From contig JAMDBG010000025.1 of assembly GCA_023487865.1 (NCBI GenBank), forward strand, positions 1 to 29,855: a stretch of DNA of 29,855 bases, written 5' to 3'. Positions 8,182 through 16,696 of this stretch are shown here, in pieces. Numbering within the stretch: the first letter of the stretch is position 1; each line of letters opens with the position of its first letter. The notes below the pieces were generated by a model, which did no database searches, was not told the DNA's origin, and saw only the letters and a list, made by a program, of their open reading frames with translations. The DNA comes from Deltaproteobacteria bacterium. Its GTDB lineage: Bacteria; Desulfobacterota; Syntrophia; Syntrophales; UBA5619. Made by a program: the position numbers and the translations under genes.

Positions 8182-9195
8182 TCACCGGAAGATCCCTGCC
8201 AGGGGAGTGCCGCAGTGGGGGCAGGCCGATCCCTTCAAGTCCAGTTGTTCGATGGCAAATCCATGGCGGCCGATCAGGACCCGGCCGCAATGATCGCAAC
8301 GGGTATTTTCCCCGGCATCGCCGGGGAGGTTTCCGCAGTAGACGTATTTCAGACCGGCGGACTTGCCGATCTCGGCGGCCGTGTGGATGGAAGCCGCCGG
8401 CGTCGGGGAGGTTTTCATCATCTGATACTGGGGATGGAAGCGGCTGATGTGCCAGGGGGTTTCCGCTCCGAGGGAAAAGAGAAATCCGGCGATGTCGCGG
8501 AGCTCCGCCTCGTCGTCGTTCAGTCCGGGGATGAGCAGGGTCGTCACCTCGACCCAGATCCCGCGCTCCTTCATCATCCTGAGGCTGTCCAGGACCGGCT
8601 GCAGCCGCGCCCCGCACTGCTTTTTATAGAAATCGTCCCGGAAGGATTTCAGATCCACATTCGCCGCATCGAGGCGGGGGGCAAGGAGTTCCAGCGTCTC
8701 CGGCGTCATGTAGCCGTTGGTGACGAAGACGTTCTTCAATCCCTGCTCCCGGGCGATTCCGGCGATGTCCCAGGCGAATTCGAAGTAGATGGTCGGCTCC
8801 GTGTAGGTGTAGGAGATGCTGCTGCAGCCGGTTTGCCGGGCCTGCTGCACGATCCTCGCCGGGGCCCTTTCCTGACCGACGATGCGGCCTTCCTCCCGCG
8901 GCAGCTGCGAGATCTCGTGATTCTGACAGAAGGTGCAGCGGAAATTGCATCCCGCCGTGGCGACGGAGAAGGAAAGAGAGCCGGGCAGGAAATGGAAGAG
9001 GGGCTTTTTCTCGATGGGGTCGATGTGTTCGGCGATGACCTGCCCGTAGACGAGGCTGTAGAGGACGCCCTCGCGGTTCTCCCGGACGCCGCAGATCCCC
9101 CGGGCACCGGCATCGATCCGGCAGCGGTGGGCGCAGAGCGCGCACTTCACCCGGAGGTCCGTTTCCTTTTCATACAGAAGCGCTTCATGAACCAT
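8182..9195 (-). CDS. amrS: AmmeMemoRadiSam-type radical SAM enzyme (pyruvate formate-lyase activase-like)
   Basis: This protein of about 337 residues opens with a cysteine-rich segment (CALCAHRCRIDAGARGICGVREN), then the radical SAM motif ATAGCNFRCTFCQNHEIS (Cx3Cx2C), which binds the 4Fe-4S cluster that cleaves SAM. YTYTEPTIYFE, VFVTNGYMTPE, VDLKSFRDDFY and TPWHISRFHPQY follow, all typical of the AmrS family. A C-terminal zinc-ribbon-like pair is seen in RCDHCG and CPHCG. The partner proteins AmmA/AMMECR1 and AmmB/Memo are not in the window and the substrate of the family is not known. The start is uncertain: a GTG at 9207 is also in frame, but the ATG at 9195 is the better codon. It overlaps the upstream methyltransferase gene, so translation is probably coupled. 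Confidence 0.9.
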   Translation of the reverse strand: MVHEALLYEKETDLRVKCALCAHRCRIDAGARGICGVRENREGVLYSLVYGQVIAEHIDPIEKKPLFHFLPGSLSFSVATAGCNFRCTFCQNHEISQLPREEGRIVGQERAPARIVQQARQTGCSSISYTYTEPTIYFEFAWDIAGIAREQGLKNVFVTNGYMTPETLELLAPRLDAANVDLKSFRDDFYKKQCGARLQPVLDSLRMMKERGIWVEVTTLLIPGLNDDEAELRDIAGFLFSLGAETPWHISRFHPQYQMMKTSPTPAASIHTAAEIGKSAGLKYVYCGNLPGDAGENTRCDHCGRVLIGRHGFAIEQLDLKGSACPHCGTPLAGIFR

Positions 9196-9964
9196 TTTTC
9201 CACTCACTTACAACCCCCGGCACCGGCCGCCTGCCGTCCGCATTGAGGGCGACGGGCTCCCGGATGGTCTGCTGGATCGTCTGAAAGGAGAAGGTGACGG
9301 AGAAGGAAAGGCCGAAGAAGGCGCCGAAGGGGTTTTTCATCGCGGGTATCCTCTCTTCCAGGCCGGCGCCGAAAGGATATCCCCCCCAGGGGAGGAAGAT
9401 CACGCTTCCCCATTGGATCCGCACCCCTTGAAGCTGGCTCCGGATCATGGCCGTCAGGCGGGCGAGATGGAAATAACGGATTTTCGCAGGGACCGATGGG
9501 TTGAAAAGGTCCGTCAGGCGGCCCTGTGCGCCGATCAGCGAGTAGCGGTTCATCACCCCGATGAAGACCCGTCCCCGGCAGACGCGGATCGCCTCTGCGA
9601 CGGCCTTCTCCGGATCCTCCGTAAATTCGAGGGAGGTGATCAGGGTGACGATGTCGAACTCGTTGTCGGAGAAGGGGAGGTCTTCCGCCCGCCCCTGGCG
9701 GAGATCGGCGCGGTGCTTGAGCCGCTGCCGGGCCTGATCGAGCATGAGGGGGGAAGGATCGATGCCCGTCACATCGCATCCCTTCTTCCGGAAGAGGCTG
9801 AGATGATTGCCGCCGCCGCAGCCGATGTCGAGGAGACGTTCTCCGGCCCGGGGCGCGGTCAGATCGAGGATGAGGCTCTTGATCCTCCCGTCGAGATAGC
9901 GGCCGGTCCGGGTTGCCTGCCAGTCTTCATGGACGCTGCTGTCATCCATCGCCATCACCATCAT
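9185..9964 (-). CDS. Class I SAM-dependent methyltransferase
   Basis: The predicted protein of about 259 residues has a Rossmann-type methyltransferase fold. Motif I is RLLDIGCGGGNHLSLF, the acidic end of strand 2 is in VTGIDPSPLML, and a post-motif is QGRAEDLPFSDNEFDIVT, as in the UbiE/Methyltransf_11 group. The substrate cannot be read from the sequence. The frame is open to 9994, but the ATG at 9964 overlaps the moaA stop as ATGA, the usual sign of coupling; ATGs at 9955 and 9949 remain possible, and GGCGG lies at good spacing for the former. It lies between moaA and amrS in one operon, which may hint at a shared metabolic setting but does not define its role. Confidence 0.85.
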   Translation of the reverse strand: MMVMAMDDSSVHEDWQATRTGRYLDGRIKSLILDLTAPRAGERLLDIGCGGGNHLSLFRKKGCDVTGIDPSPLMLDQARQRLKHRADLRQGRAEDLPFSDNEFDIVTLITSLEFTEDPEKAVAEAIRVCRGRVFIGVMNRYSLIGAQGRLTDLFNPSVPAKIRYFHLARLTAMIRSQLQGVRIQWGSVIFLPWGGYPFGAGLEERIPAMKNPFGAFFGLSFSVTFSFQTIQQTIREPVALNADGRRPVPGVVSEWKNGS

Positions 9965-10953
9965 CCGCCGATTGCCGGCATCTCCTTCATGCATTTCTTT
10001 ATATGTCTCTCGTCGCAGGATTCCTGATGCTGTTTCGGTTTCCGGGCGATCGTGCGCCGGATCAGCGCTCCGATCTCTGCATCGCCGCCCCCCTGCCGCA
10101 GCGGGCCTTTGAGGTCCACTTCTTCATCCGACAGCAGGCAGGCCCGGAGATGCCCGTCCGCCGTCAGACGAAGACGGTTGCAGGAATGGCAGAAATGGCG
10201 GCTCACCGGACTGATAAAGCCGATCTCCCCCGCTCCGCCGGCCAGCCGGTAGATCTGCGCCGGTCCGCCATTCCTGTTTCCTCTGCCGTTGACCGCCTGA
10301 AGCGTCCCCAGAGTGCCGATCCGTTCCCTGATGACGCTGTTGGGAAGGTAGCGGCCGTTATTCTCTACGCCCGCTTCACCCAAGGCCATCAGTTCAATGA
10401 AGCGGATCTGATAGGGATGATCGAGGGTCATCCGGGCGAAATCCAGGATCTCGTCGTCGTTGAGTCCCTTGATGGCCACGATGTTGATCTTGACCGGTGA
10501 AAATCCCAGCTCCCGGACCTTTCGGATTCCCCGAAGAACGGCCTGGATATCGCCCCCGCGGGTGATTTTTGCGTACTTGTCGGCATTGAGTGAATCGAGG
10601 CTGATGTTGATCCGCCGGATCCCCGCCTCGAAAAGCCGCTCCGCATACGCTTCCAGGAGAATGCCGTTCGTCGTCAGACTGATATCGGTCAGTTCGTGTA
10701 TGGTCCGCAGTGAGGCGATGAACTCCGCCACACCCCGACGGACCAGCGGCTCGCCGCCGGTGATCCGGACCTTCGTAATCCCTTCGCCGGCGGCGATTTT
10801 GATGATCCGGATCATCTCCTCGTACCTAAGGATATCGTCATGACCGATCAGAGAAAGTCCTTCCTTGGGCATGCAATAGCTGCAGCGGAGGTTGCACCTG
10901 TCTGTGACGGATACCCTCAGGTAGTTGATATCCCTGTTGTACGGATCGATCAT
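9961..10953 (-). CDS. moaA: GTP 3',8-cyclase, molybdenum cofactor biosynthesis protein MoaA
   Basis: MoaA is a radical SAM enzyme that converts GTP to 3',8-cyclo-7,8-dihydro-GTP, the first step of molybdenum cofactor synthesis. The 330-residue product has the N-terminal 4Fe-4S motif at Cys20, Cys24 and Cys27 (TDRCNLRCSYC), GGEP for SAM binding, and the C-terminal second cluster ligands CHSC followed by a Cys 13 residues later. It ends in the characteristic Gly-Gly. The frame extends to 11124, but the ATG at 10953 gives the normal family length and N-terminus and fits the promoter 40 bases upstream. It is the first gene of an operon with the methyltransferase, amrS and the DUF2007-like gene. 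No other moa genes are present here. Confidence 0.96.
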   Translation of the reverse strand: MIDPYNRDINYLRVSVTDRCNLRCSYCMPKEGLSLIGHDDILRYEEMIRIIKIAAGEGITKVRITGGEPLVRRGVAEFIASLRTIHELTDISLTTNGILLEAYAERLFEAGIRRINISLDSLNADKYAKITRGGDIQAVLRGIRKVRELGFSPVKINIVAIKGLNDDEILDFARMTLDHPYQIRFIELMALGEAGVENNGRYLPNSVIRERIGTLGTLQAVNGRGNRNGGPAQIYRLAGGAGEIGFISPVSRHFCHSCNRLRLTADGHLRACLLSDEEVDLKGPLRQGGGDAEIGALIRRTIARKPKQHQESCDERHIKKCMKEMPAIGG

Positions 10954-10999
10954 CGGCGACTCGGATTCTCCTTTATCTCCCCGAAAACCGGGTCCGTAT

Positions 11000-11028
11000 T
11001 TTCTAACACAGTTTCCATCACATGACAA
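11000..11028 (-). promoter_or_regulatory. Candidate promoter of the moaA operon
   Basis: On the minus strand TTGTCA (11023-11028), a 17-base spacer and TAGAAA (11000-11005) place the start near 10993, about 40 bases before the chosen moaA ATG. It also argues against the longer moaA frame. Confidence 0.5.
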
Positions 11029-11055
11029 GCCGTCGCGTCCGGACCTATTTCCTGC

Positions 11056-11084
11056 TTGACACTCCCCCCTTTCTTTACTAAGGA
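11056..11084 (+). promoter_or_regulatory. Weak candidate greA promoter
   Basis: A perfect TTGACA lies at 11056-11061. The hexamer 17 bases downstream (TAAGGA, 11079-11084) is poor. It lies in the 209-base divergent gap between moaA and greA, in the right orientation for greA. Confidence 0.3.
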
Positions 11085-11162
11085 ACAACATTCGCGCGCT
11101 GGGGGATCCGGTGGATCGTCGCATCCGTGCGGCAGATAAAAAATACAGGCAGGAGAAGGTTC

Positions 11163-11648
11163 ATGGAAAAGATGCCCATCACCAGGGCGGGTTTTGAGAG
11201 ATTGAAGAGGGAGTTGGAGGTCTTAAAGACGGTTTCCATTCCGGCGAATATCAAAGACATCGAGACGGCAAGGGCACAAGGGGATCTGTCGGAAAACGCG
11301 GAATACTCGGCGGCGAAGGAGAGACAGTCCTTCCTGCACGGCAAAACGCAGGAACTGGAAAACGCCCTCGCAACAGCCAACGTGATTGACCTGAAGAACC
11401 TCTCCTGCGACAAAGCCGTTTTCGGCTCGTCTGTGACCATCGAGGACAGCAGTGACGGGAAAAAGATCACCTACCAGCTGGTCGGCCCCTATGAATCGGA
11501 CCTCGAGAAAAACAGAATTTCAGTAACCTCGCCGATCGGCAAGGCGCTGATCGGCATGTGCGTGGGTAGTGAGGTCAGCGTAAAGACCCCGGGCGGTGTC
11601 CGGGAATTTGAGATTGTCGATATCTCCATTCAGGACGAAGAAGCCTAG
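11163..11648 (+). CDS. greA: Transcription elongation factor GreA
   Basis: GreA enters the secondary channel of backtracked RNA polymerase and stimulates cleavage of the nascent RNA so that elongation can resume. The 161-residue product has the N-terminal coiled coil with the acidic tip segment ARAQGDLSENAEYSAAKERQ and the C-terminal FKBP-like domain ending VKTPGGVREFEIVDI, which is the full family layout. The ATG at 11163 follows AGGAGAAGG and is preferred to an upstream in-frame start at 11127, which adds a poorly conserved basic stretch. It is convergent with atpC: the two stop codons share the bases CTAG at 11645-11648. It is probably transcribed alone. Confidence 0.96.
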   Translation: MEKMPITRAGFERLKRELEVLKTVSIPANIKDIETARAQGDLSENAEYSAAKERQSFLHGKTQELENALATANVIDLKNLSCDKAVFGSSVTIEDSSDGKKITYQLVGPYESDLEKNRISVTSPIGKALIGMCVGSEVSVKTPGGVREFEIVDISIQDEEA

Positions 11649-12049
11649 CCCTTTGTTGCGACATTCATCCGGGTAATGGCCCGCATGAGGGCGAGCCTGG
11701 CCCGTTCGATATCCACATCGGCTTTGGGCAGCCTCAGTCTTTCCTCGGCCCTCTGCCTGGCCCGTTTGGCCCTTTCCAGGTCGATCATATCCGATCTCTC
11801 CGCGGACTCCACCAGGACCGTCACCTTGGAGGAGGAGACCTCCGCATAGCCGGTATGGACCGCGTAACGGGTCTTTTCATGATTCCGGATGAAGCTCAGT
11901 TCTCCAATGTCCACGGAACTCAGAAGCGGGGCATGCCCCTTGAGGACGCCGAACTCCCCTTCCGTACCGGGGATGGTCACCTCCTCGACGACCCCCCGGA
12001 AGGCCATCTGCTCCGGGGTCACGATTTCCAGGGTCAATTCATCCGCCAT
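11645..12049 (-). CDS. atpC: ATP synthase F1 subunit epsilon
   Basis: This 134-residue subunit of the F1 central stalk couples rotation to catalysis and can inhibit hydrolysis. The N-terminal beta-sandwich is seen in LTLEIVTPEQMAFRGVVEEVTIPGTEGEFGVLKGHAPLL, and the C-terminal helical pair in ERAKRARQRAEERL followed by ERARLALMRAITR. The length is normal. It is the last gene of the operon and starts 15 bases after the atpD stop. Its stop codon overlaps that of the convergent greA. Confidence 0.96.
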   Translation of the reverse strand: MADELTLEIVTPEQMAFRGVVEEVTIPGTEGEFGVLKGHAPLLSSVDIGELSFIRNHEKTRYAVHTGYAEVSSSKVTVLVESAERSDMIDLERAKRARQRAEERLRLPKADVDIERARLALMRAITRMNVATKG

Positions 12050-12064
12050 CTCAAGATCCTCCGG

Positions 12065-13471
12065 CTATTCGGCAAGCCTCTTCGCCTTCTCCACGACCTC
12101 TTCGATTCCGCCGACCATGTAGAAGGCCTGTTCGGGCAGGTCGTCGTGCTTTCCCTCAAGGATTTCCTTGAAGCCTCTGACCGTTTCGGCCACCGGCACG
12201 AACTTTCCCTCCGTGCCTGTGAACTGGGCGGCGACGAAGAACGGCTGGGAAAGGAACCGCTGGATTTTTCTTGCCCCGCTGACGGTGACCTTGTCCTCTT
12301 CGGAGAGTTCATCCATGCCGAGGATCGCGATGATGTCCTGGAGGTCCTTGTATTTCTGAAGCGTCACCTGAACCTGGCGCGCCACTTCGTAGTGTTCCTT
12401 GCCCAGGACGATCGGATCCAGGATGCGGGAGGTTGAATCAAGGGGGTCCACCGCAGGGTAGATGCCGAGTTCCGCAATCGGCCGAGAGAGGACGACAGTT
12501 CCGTCGAGATGGGCGAAGGTCGTCGCCGGCGCCGGATCCGTCAGGTCGTCGGCGGGGACGTAGACGCACTGCACCGCCGTAATGGATCCCTTGTTGGTGG
12601 AGGTGATCCGTTCCTGCAGTTCCCCGAGATCGGTGGCCAGGGTGGGCTGATAGCCGACTGCAGAGGGCATGCGCCCCAGGAGGGCCGAGACCTCGGAGCC
12701 GGCCTGGGTGAAGCGGAAGATGTTGTCGATGAACAGAAGGACGTCCTGCCCTTCCACATCCCGGAAATATTCCGCCGCCGCCAGGGCCGTCAAGGCCACG
12801 CGCGCCCGGGCGCCCGGCGGTTCGGTCATCTGGCCGTAGATCAGGGCGGCCTGTTTGATGACCCCCGATTCCTTCATTTCAAGATAGAGGTCGTTGCCTT
12901 CACGGGTCCGCTCGCCCACGCCGGCGAACACCGAGATGCCGCCGTGGTGCATGGCGATGTTGTGGATCATCTCCATCATGACGACGGTCTTGCCCACGCC
13001 GGCGCCTCCGAACATCCCCATCTTGCCGCCTCGGGGAAAGGGGACGAGCAGGTCGATGACCTTGACCCCCGTTTCGAGGACGTGGACGGACGTGTCTTGC
13101 TCCAGGAAGGTGGGCGCTTCCCGGTGGATGGGCATGGTGTGCTTCGCCTTCACGGGGCCGAGGCCGTCGACCGGCCGGCCGACGACGTTGAGTATCCGGC
13201 CCAGGCATTCGGGCCCTACGGGGACGTTGATCGGCCCGCCCAGGTCTTTCGCCTTCATCCCCCGGACCAGGCCGTCGGTGATATCCATCGCGATGCAGCG
13301 GACGACGTTGTCGCCCAGATGCTGGGCGACCTCCACGATCAGGTTGTCCTCCTGGTCGTTGATGGTGGGATTGGTGATGGCGATGGCGTTCATGATGTTC
13401 GGGAGCTGTCCTTCCTCGAACGCCAGATCGACTACCGGCCCGATGACTTGCACTATCTTTCCGATGTTCAT
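12065..13471 (-). CDS. atpD: ATP synthase F1 subunit beta
   Basis: This is the catalytic F1 subunit, 468 residues. It starts MNIGKIVQVIGPVVD, has Walker A GGAGVGKT (155-162), the GERTREGNDLY segment with the catalytic Glu, Walker B DVLLFIDNIFRFTQAGSEVSALLGRMPSAVGYQPTL (beginning about residue 240), and the C-terminal domain with the DELSEEDK motif (DELSEED region that contacts epsilon). The ATG at 13471 follows AAGGAG at good spacing; the frame is open to 13519 but the extra residues do not belong to the family. It lies between atpG and atpC. Confidence 0.98.
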   Translation of the reverse strand: MNIGKIVQVIGPVVDLAFEEGQLPNIMNAIAITNPTINDQEDNLIVEVAQHLGDNVVRCIAMDITDGLVRGMKAKDLGGPINVPVGPECLGRILNVVGRPVDGLGPVKAKHTMPIHREAPTFLEQDTSVHVLETGVKVIDLLVPFPRGGKMGMFGGAGVGKTVVMMEMIHNIAMHHGGISVFAGVGERTREGNDLYLEMKESGVIKQAALIYGQMTEPPGARARVALTALAAAEYFRDVEGQDVLLFIDNIFRFTQAGSEVSALLGRMPSAVGYQPTLATDLGELQERITSTNKGSITAVQCVYVPADDLTDPAPATTFAHLDGTVVLSRPIAELGIYPAVDPLDSTSRILDPIVLGKEHYEVARQVQVTLQKYKDLQDIIAILGMDELSEEDKVTVSGARKIQRFLSQPFFVAAQFTGTEGKFVPVAETVRGFKEILEGKHDDLPEQAFYMVGGIEEVVEKAKRLAE

Positions 13472-13539
13472 ACCCGTCTCCTTATAATGATCGAATGGGC
13501 TCACGACTCTCCGCTGCAAGCCTCTATTCTCTGTCCTTT

Positions 13540-14415
13540 TTAACCTTTCGCCAGCGCCTCGGTCCCGCCCACGATATCCATCAGTTCTGCGGTGATCGCC
13601 GATTGTCTCACCTTGTTATATTTAAGCGTCAGGCTCTGGATCATGTCCTCACAGTTTCTCGTGGCGTTGTCCATCGCCGCCATCCGGGCGCCGTTTTCCC
13701 CGGCGGAGGTCTCCACAAGCGCCCTGAAGATCAGGATGTGCACGTACATGGGAAGCAGCTTCGCCAGGAGGGCATCGGCGGACGGTTCATAGATGTAATC
13801 GAGCCTTTTTCCCGGATCCAGCTCCTCTTTGCGGCCGATGGAGGGGAGGGGGAAGAGCCGGACTACCGTCGGCCGGTGAACGGCCACATTAATGAACTCG
13901 TTGTAGAGGAGATAGAGCTCGTCGTACTCCTCGGCGACGAAAGGCGGGATGAGATCCCCGGAGATCTGCACGGCAAGGTTCATGTCGAATTTTCCGAAGA
14001 TATCGGCCCGGGCGTTGATGAGGGTCGCCTTTTTCCGGAAGAAGTCCCGGCCTTTCCGGCCGATGGGGATGAGCGACACCTCCAGGCCCTGGCCCTGCTT
14101 TTCCCTGATGAACCGTTCGGTCGCCTTGATCAGATTGTTGTTGAAGCCCCCGCAGAGTCCCCGGTCGGAAGTCATGCAGAGGATACGGATCCGTTTCGGC
14201 TCCCGAACCGCGAGCAGAGGGTGGGCTTCGGCGTCCACCCGGAGCGCGAGACTGTTCAAGACCTCCATGAATTTCACGGCATAGGGCCGGAAGTTCTCCA
14301 TCCGCGTCTGGGCCGCCTTGAACTTCGAGGCGGCCACCATGTTCATTGCCCGGGTGATCTGCCGGGTCTTCTGTACGGCGGTGATTTTCCGTTTAATGTC
14401 CTTGAGTGCGGCCAT
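13540..14415 (-). CDS. atpG: ATP synthase F1 subunit gamma
   Basis: This 291-residue subunit is the rotating shaft of F1. The N-terminal helix (DIKRKITAVQKTRQITRAMNMVAASKFKAAQ), the central MTSDRGLCGGFNNNLIK and the C-terminal helix with MAAMDNATRNCEDMI and QSAITAELMDIVGG are all family signatures. It starts with an ATG at 14415, 48 bases after the atpA stop, and is followed by atpD after a 68-base gap. Confidence 0.97.
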   Translation of the reverse strand: MAALKDIKRKITAVQKTRQITRAMNMVAASKFKAAQTRMENFRPYAVKFMEVLNSLALRVDAEAHPLLAVREPKRIRILCMTSDRGLCGGFNNNLIKATERFIREKQGQGLEVSLIPIGRKGRDFFRKKATLINARADIFGKFDMNLAVQISGDLIPPFVAEEYDELYLLYNEFINVAVHRPTVVRLFPLPSIGRKEELDPGKRLDYIYEPSADALLAKLLPMYVHILIFRALVETSAGENGARMAAMDNATRNCEDMIQSLTLKYNKVRQSAITAELMDIVGGTEALAKG

Positions 14416-14463
14416 TCAACCTTGCTCCATTATGGCTGTTTCATGCTTTTCCGAGGTAGAGGT

Positions 14464-15978
14464 TCATTCGGCGGTATAGACCGAGTCGAATTCGGTCAAC
14501 GTTTCGCGAAGTTTCTTGTCGAGTTCCGGGCTGATGACCTTTTTCTCGTCTATCTCCTTCAAGATCTCCGGATACTTGCTTTCCACAAAGGCCAGAAGCT
14601 GCGCCTCGTAGTTCTTCAGCTTGTCCACCGGGTACTTGTCCAGGAAGCCGCGGGTGCCGGCAAAGAGGATGACGACCTCCTGGCCGAGCGACATCGGGGA
14701 GAACTGGGGCTGCTTGAGGATCTCGACCAGACGGATGCCGCGGTCGAGCTGGGCCTGCGTGGCCTTGTCCAGGTCGGAGCCGAACTGGGCGAAGGCGGCC
14801 AGCTCCCGGTACTGGGCGAGGTCGAGCTTCAGGGTGCCTGCGACCTGTTTCATGGCCTTCACCTGGGCCGCCCCGCCGACGCGGGAGACCGAGAGCCCCA
14901 CGTTGATCGCCGGGCGGATGCCGGAGAAGAAGAGGGAGGGTTCGAGATACACCTGGCCGTCGGTGATCGAGATGACATTGGTCGGGATATAGGCGGAAAC
15001 GTCGCCGGCCTGTGTTTCGATGATGGGGAGCGCCGTCAGGGATCCGCCGCCGAGTTCCTTGCTGACCCGGCAGGCCCTCTCCAGCAGACGGGAGTGATTG
15101 TAAAAGATGTCCCCGGGAAAGGCTTCACGTCCCGGCGGACGGCGGAGAAGCAGCGAGATCTGGCGATAGGCCACCGCCTGCTTGGAGAGATCGTCGTAGA
15201 CGATCAGGGCATCCTGGCCCCGGTCCCGGAAGTATTCGCCGATGCTGCAGCCGGAATAGGCGGCGATGTACTGGAGGGTCGCCGGATCACTGGCGCAGGC
15301 GGAGACGATGCAGGTGTAAGACATGGCGTCGTGCTTCTTCAGATTCTCCACCACCTGGGCGACGGTGGATTTCTTCTGGCCGATGGCGACGTAGATGCAC
15401 TTCACGCCGGTCCCTTTCTGGCGAATGATCGCATCGATGCCGACGGAGGTCTTCCCGATCTGGCGGTCGCCGATGATCAATTCCCGCTGCCCCCGGCCGA
15501 TAGGCGTCATCGCGTCGATCGCCTTCAGGCCCGTGTACATCGGTTCATTGACCGGCTGGCGGGCGACCACCCCGGGGGCGATCATCTCGATCCGGCGGAA
15601 TTCCTTCGTTTCGATAGGTCCCTTGCCGTCGATGGGGGCGCCCGTGGCGTCGATAACGCGGCCCAATAACGCCTCGCCGACCGGAATCTGAGCGATCTTT
15701 CCGGTCCGTTTGACGATATCGCCTTCCTTGATGTGGGTCACTTCGCCAAGCACCGCGACGCCGACGTTATCCGTCTCCAGGTTCAGGACCATGCCGAGAA
15801 TGCCGCCGGGGAATTCCAGCAATTCCATGGCCATGGCGTTTTCCACACCGTAGACCCGGGCGATGCCGTCGCCGACGGAGAGGACCGTTCCCGTTTCGCT
15901 GATATCCAGTTTCTTCTCATATTCCTTGATCTGCCTGGATATGATTTCACTGATTTCCTCTGCCCTGATGGTTTCCAT
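14464..15978 (-). CDS. atpA: ATP synthase F1 subunit alpha
   Basis: This 504-residue subunit forms the non-catalytic nucleotide-binding sites of F1. It has the beta-barrel start (TVLSVGDGIARVYGVENAMAMELLEFP), Walker A GDRQIGKT (170-177), DALIVYDDLSKQAVAYRQISLLLRRPPGREAFPGD with Walker B, and the arginine finger region in ISITDGQVYLEPSLFFSGIRPAINVGLSVSRVGG. Length and motifs are complete. The ATG at 15978 lies 3 bases after the atpH stop. Confidence 0.98.
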   Translation of the reverse strand: METIRAEEISEIISRQIKEYEKKLDISETGTVLSVGDGIARVYGVENAMAMELLEFPGGILGMVLNLETDNVGVAVLGEVTHIKEGDIVKRTGKIAQIPVGEALLGRVIDATGAPIDGKGPIETKEFRRIEMIAPGVVARQPVNEPMYTGLKAIDAMTPIGRGQRELIIGDRQIGKTSVGIDAIIRQKGTGVKCIYVAIGQKKSTVAQVVENLKKHDAMSYTCIVSACASDPATLQYIAAYSGCSIGEYFRDRGQDALIVYDDLSKQAVAYRQISLLLRRPPGREAFPGDIFYNHSRLLERACRVSKELGGGSLTALPIIETQAGDVSAYIPTNVISITDGQVYLEPSLFFSGIRPAINVGLSVSRVGGAAQVKAMKQVAGTLKLDLAQYRELAAFAQFGSDLDKATQAQLDRGIRLVEILKQPQFSPMSLGQEVVILFAGTRGFLDKYPVDKLKNYEAQLLAFVESKYPEILKEIDEKKVISPELDKKLRETLTEFDSVYTAE

Positions 15979-15981
15979 GCT

Positions 15982-16527
15982 CTATCTTTCCTCCCCCAAG
16001 AGATTCCTGATGTCGTTCAGTTGTGCCCTGATGCTGCCGTCGTATAACGTATCCCCGACCCGGACGACGATGCCGCCGAGGAGGGTGGGATCTTCCTGGA
16101 CGGTCATCTCGACCTGCTTGCCGGTCAGCTTCTCCATCTCTCTCATCAGCCTGGCGGAGAGCTCGCCCGTGAGCGGGAAGGCCGTCTTCACCGTGACACC
16201 GACCTTTTTAAGGGCATTGTCCACCAATTCCCGGTAGCAGCCTTCGATATCGGAAAGGATGCCGATGCGGCGCTTGTCGACCAGCAGTTTCAGAAAGCTG
16301 GCGGTCAGCTCTGAGAGCTGGAGTTTCGCAAGAAGCGCTTCTACAACCGCTTTCTTGTCGGGCTGATCGAAGACCGGATTGGCCAGAAACTCGCTCAGAT
16401 TTTTGTTTTCCTTCAGGAGTGTGGAAAAACGCCCCAGCTCCTGATAGAAATCTTCGTAACGCCGCTCCTCAGCGGCGATTTTAAAAAACGCCCGGGCGTA
16501 ACGTTTGGCGATATTGCTGCTGATCAA
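15982..16527 (-). CDS. atpH: ATP synthase F1 subunit delta
   Basis: This 181-residue subunit links the F1 head to the b stalk. It starts ISSNIAKRYARAFFKIAAEE, has a helical N-terminal domain, and the C-terminal domain ends QEDPTLLGGIVVRVGDTLYDGSIRAQLNDIRNLL, as in the family. The start is the unusual codon TTG at 16527; no ATG or GTG lies in frame near it, and GAGG stands about 10 bases upstream. The bases around this TTG are an exact copy of the end of atpF, separated from it by a palindromic repeat. In the presumed ancestral arrangement the TTG would have overlapped the atpF stop as TTGA. Confidence 0.94.
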   Translation of the reverse strand: MISSNIAKRYARAFFKIAAEERRYEDFYQELGRFSTLLKENKNLSEFLANPVFDQPDKKAVVEALLAKLQLSELTASFLKLLVDKRRIGILSDIEGCYRELVDNALKKVGVTVKTAFPLTGELSARLMREMEKLTGKQVEMTVQEDPTLLGGIVVRVGDTLYDGSIRAQLNDIRNLLGEER

Positions 16528-16539
16528 TTCTTGCTCACC
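16524..16539. repeat. 16-bp direct repeat, left copy (at the atpH start)
   Basis: TCAATTCTTGCTCACC occurs here and identically at 16695-16710. On the minus strand this copy supplies the atpH TTG start codon. It looks like a duplication produced when the palindromic element entered. Confidence 0.85.
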
Positions 16540-16570
16540 TCATAAGGATTCTTAAAATTCGTGAAAACGA

Positions 16571-16696
16571 GACGGCTTCGTAAAAAGGCCGCAGGCAAGG
16601 CGCGCGAATCCTGAGGAGTGAGGCGTACTTTGCCGTACGCCGCAATGACGAAGGATGAAGCGCAACGCAGCATCCGGCCTTTTTACGAAGCCCGTC
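16571..16696. repeat. Palindromic interspersed repeat, copy A, inside the ATP synthase operon
   Basis: The ends are inverted repeats: 16571-16590 (GACGGCTTCGTAAAAAGGCC) pairs with 16676-16696, with one extra base. Between them is a core with CTGAGGAGTGAG and a central hairpin, GGCGTAC (16622-16628) and GTACGCC (16635-16641), with a 6-base loop. The core matches a second copy at 29607-29727 in the opposite orientation. The region has no protein-coding potential. It resembles a MITE or REP-like element. Confidence 0.85.

Noticed and set aside
8074..9246. 390-residue plus-strand frame opposite amrS
   Set aside because: Antisense shadow of a clearly identified radical SAM gene.
10954..11160. Molybdenum cofactor riboswitch before moaA
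   Set aside because: The leader from the candidate promoter is only about 40 bases, too short for that aptamer, and no matching structure was seen.
13495..15669. 724-residue open frame on the plus strand opposite atpG and atpA
   Set aside because: It mirrors two highly conserved genes; the His/Asp/Gly-rich product has no domain and no ribosome site.
16571..16696. Intrinsic terminator or small RNA gene in the ATP synthase operon
   Set aside because: The structure is a long symmetric palindrome without a U-run, and a related copy occurs elsewhere, so a mobile repeat explains it better, although it may still affect transcription.
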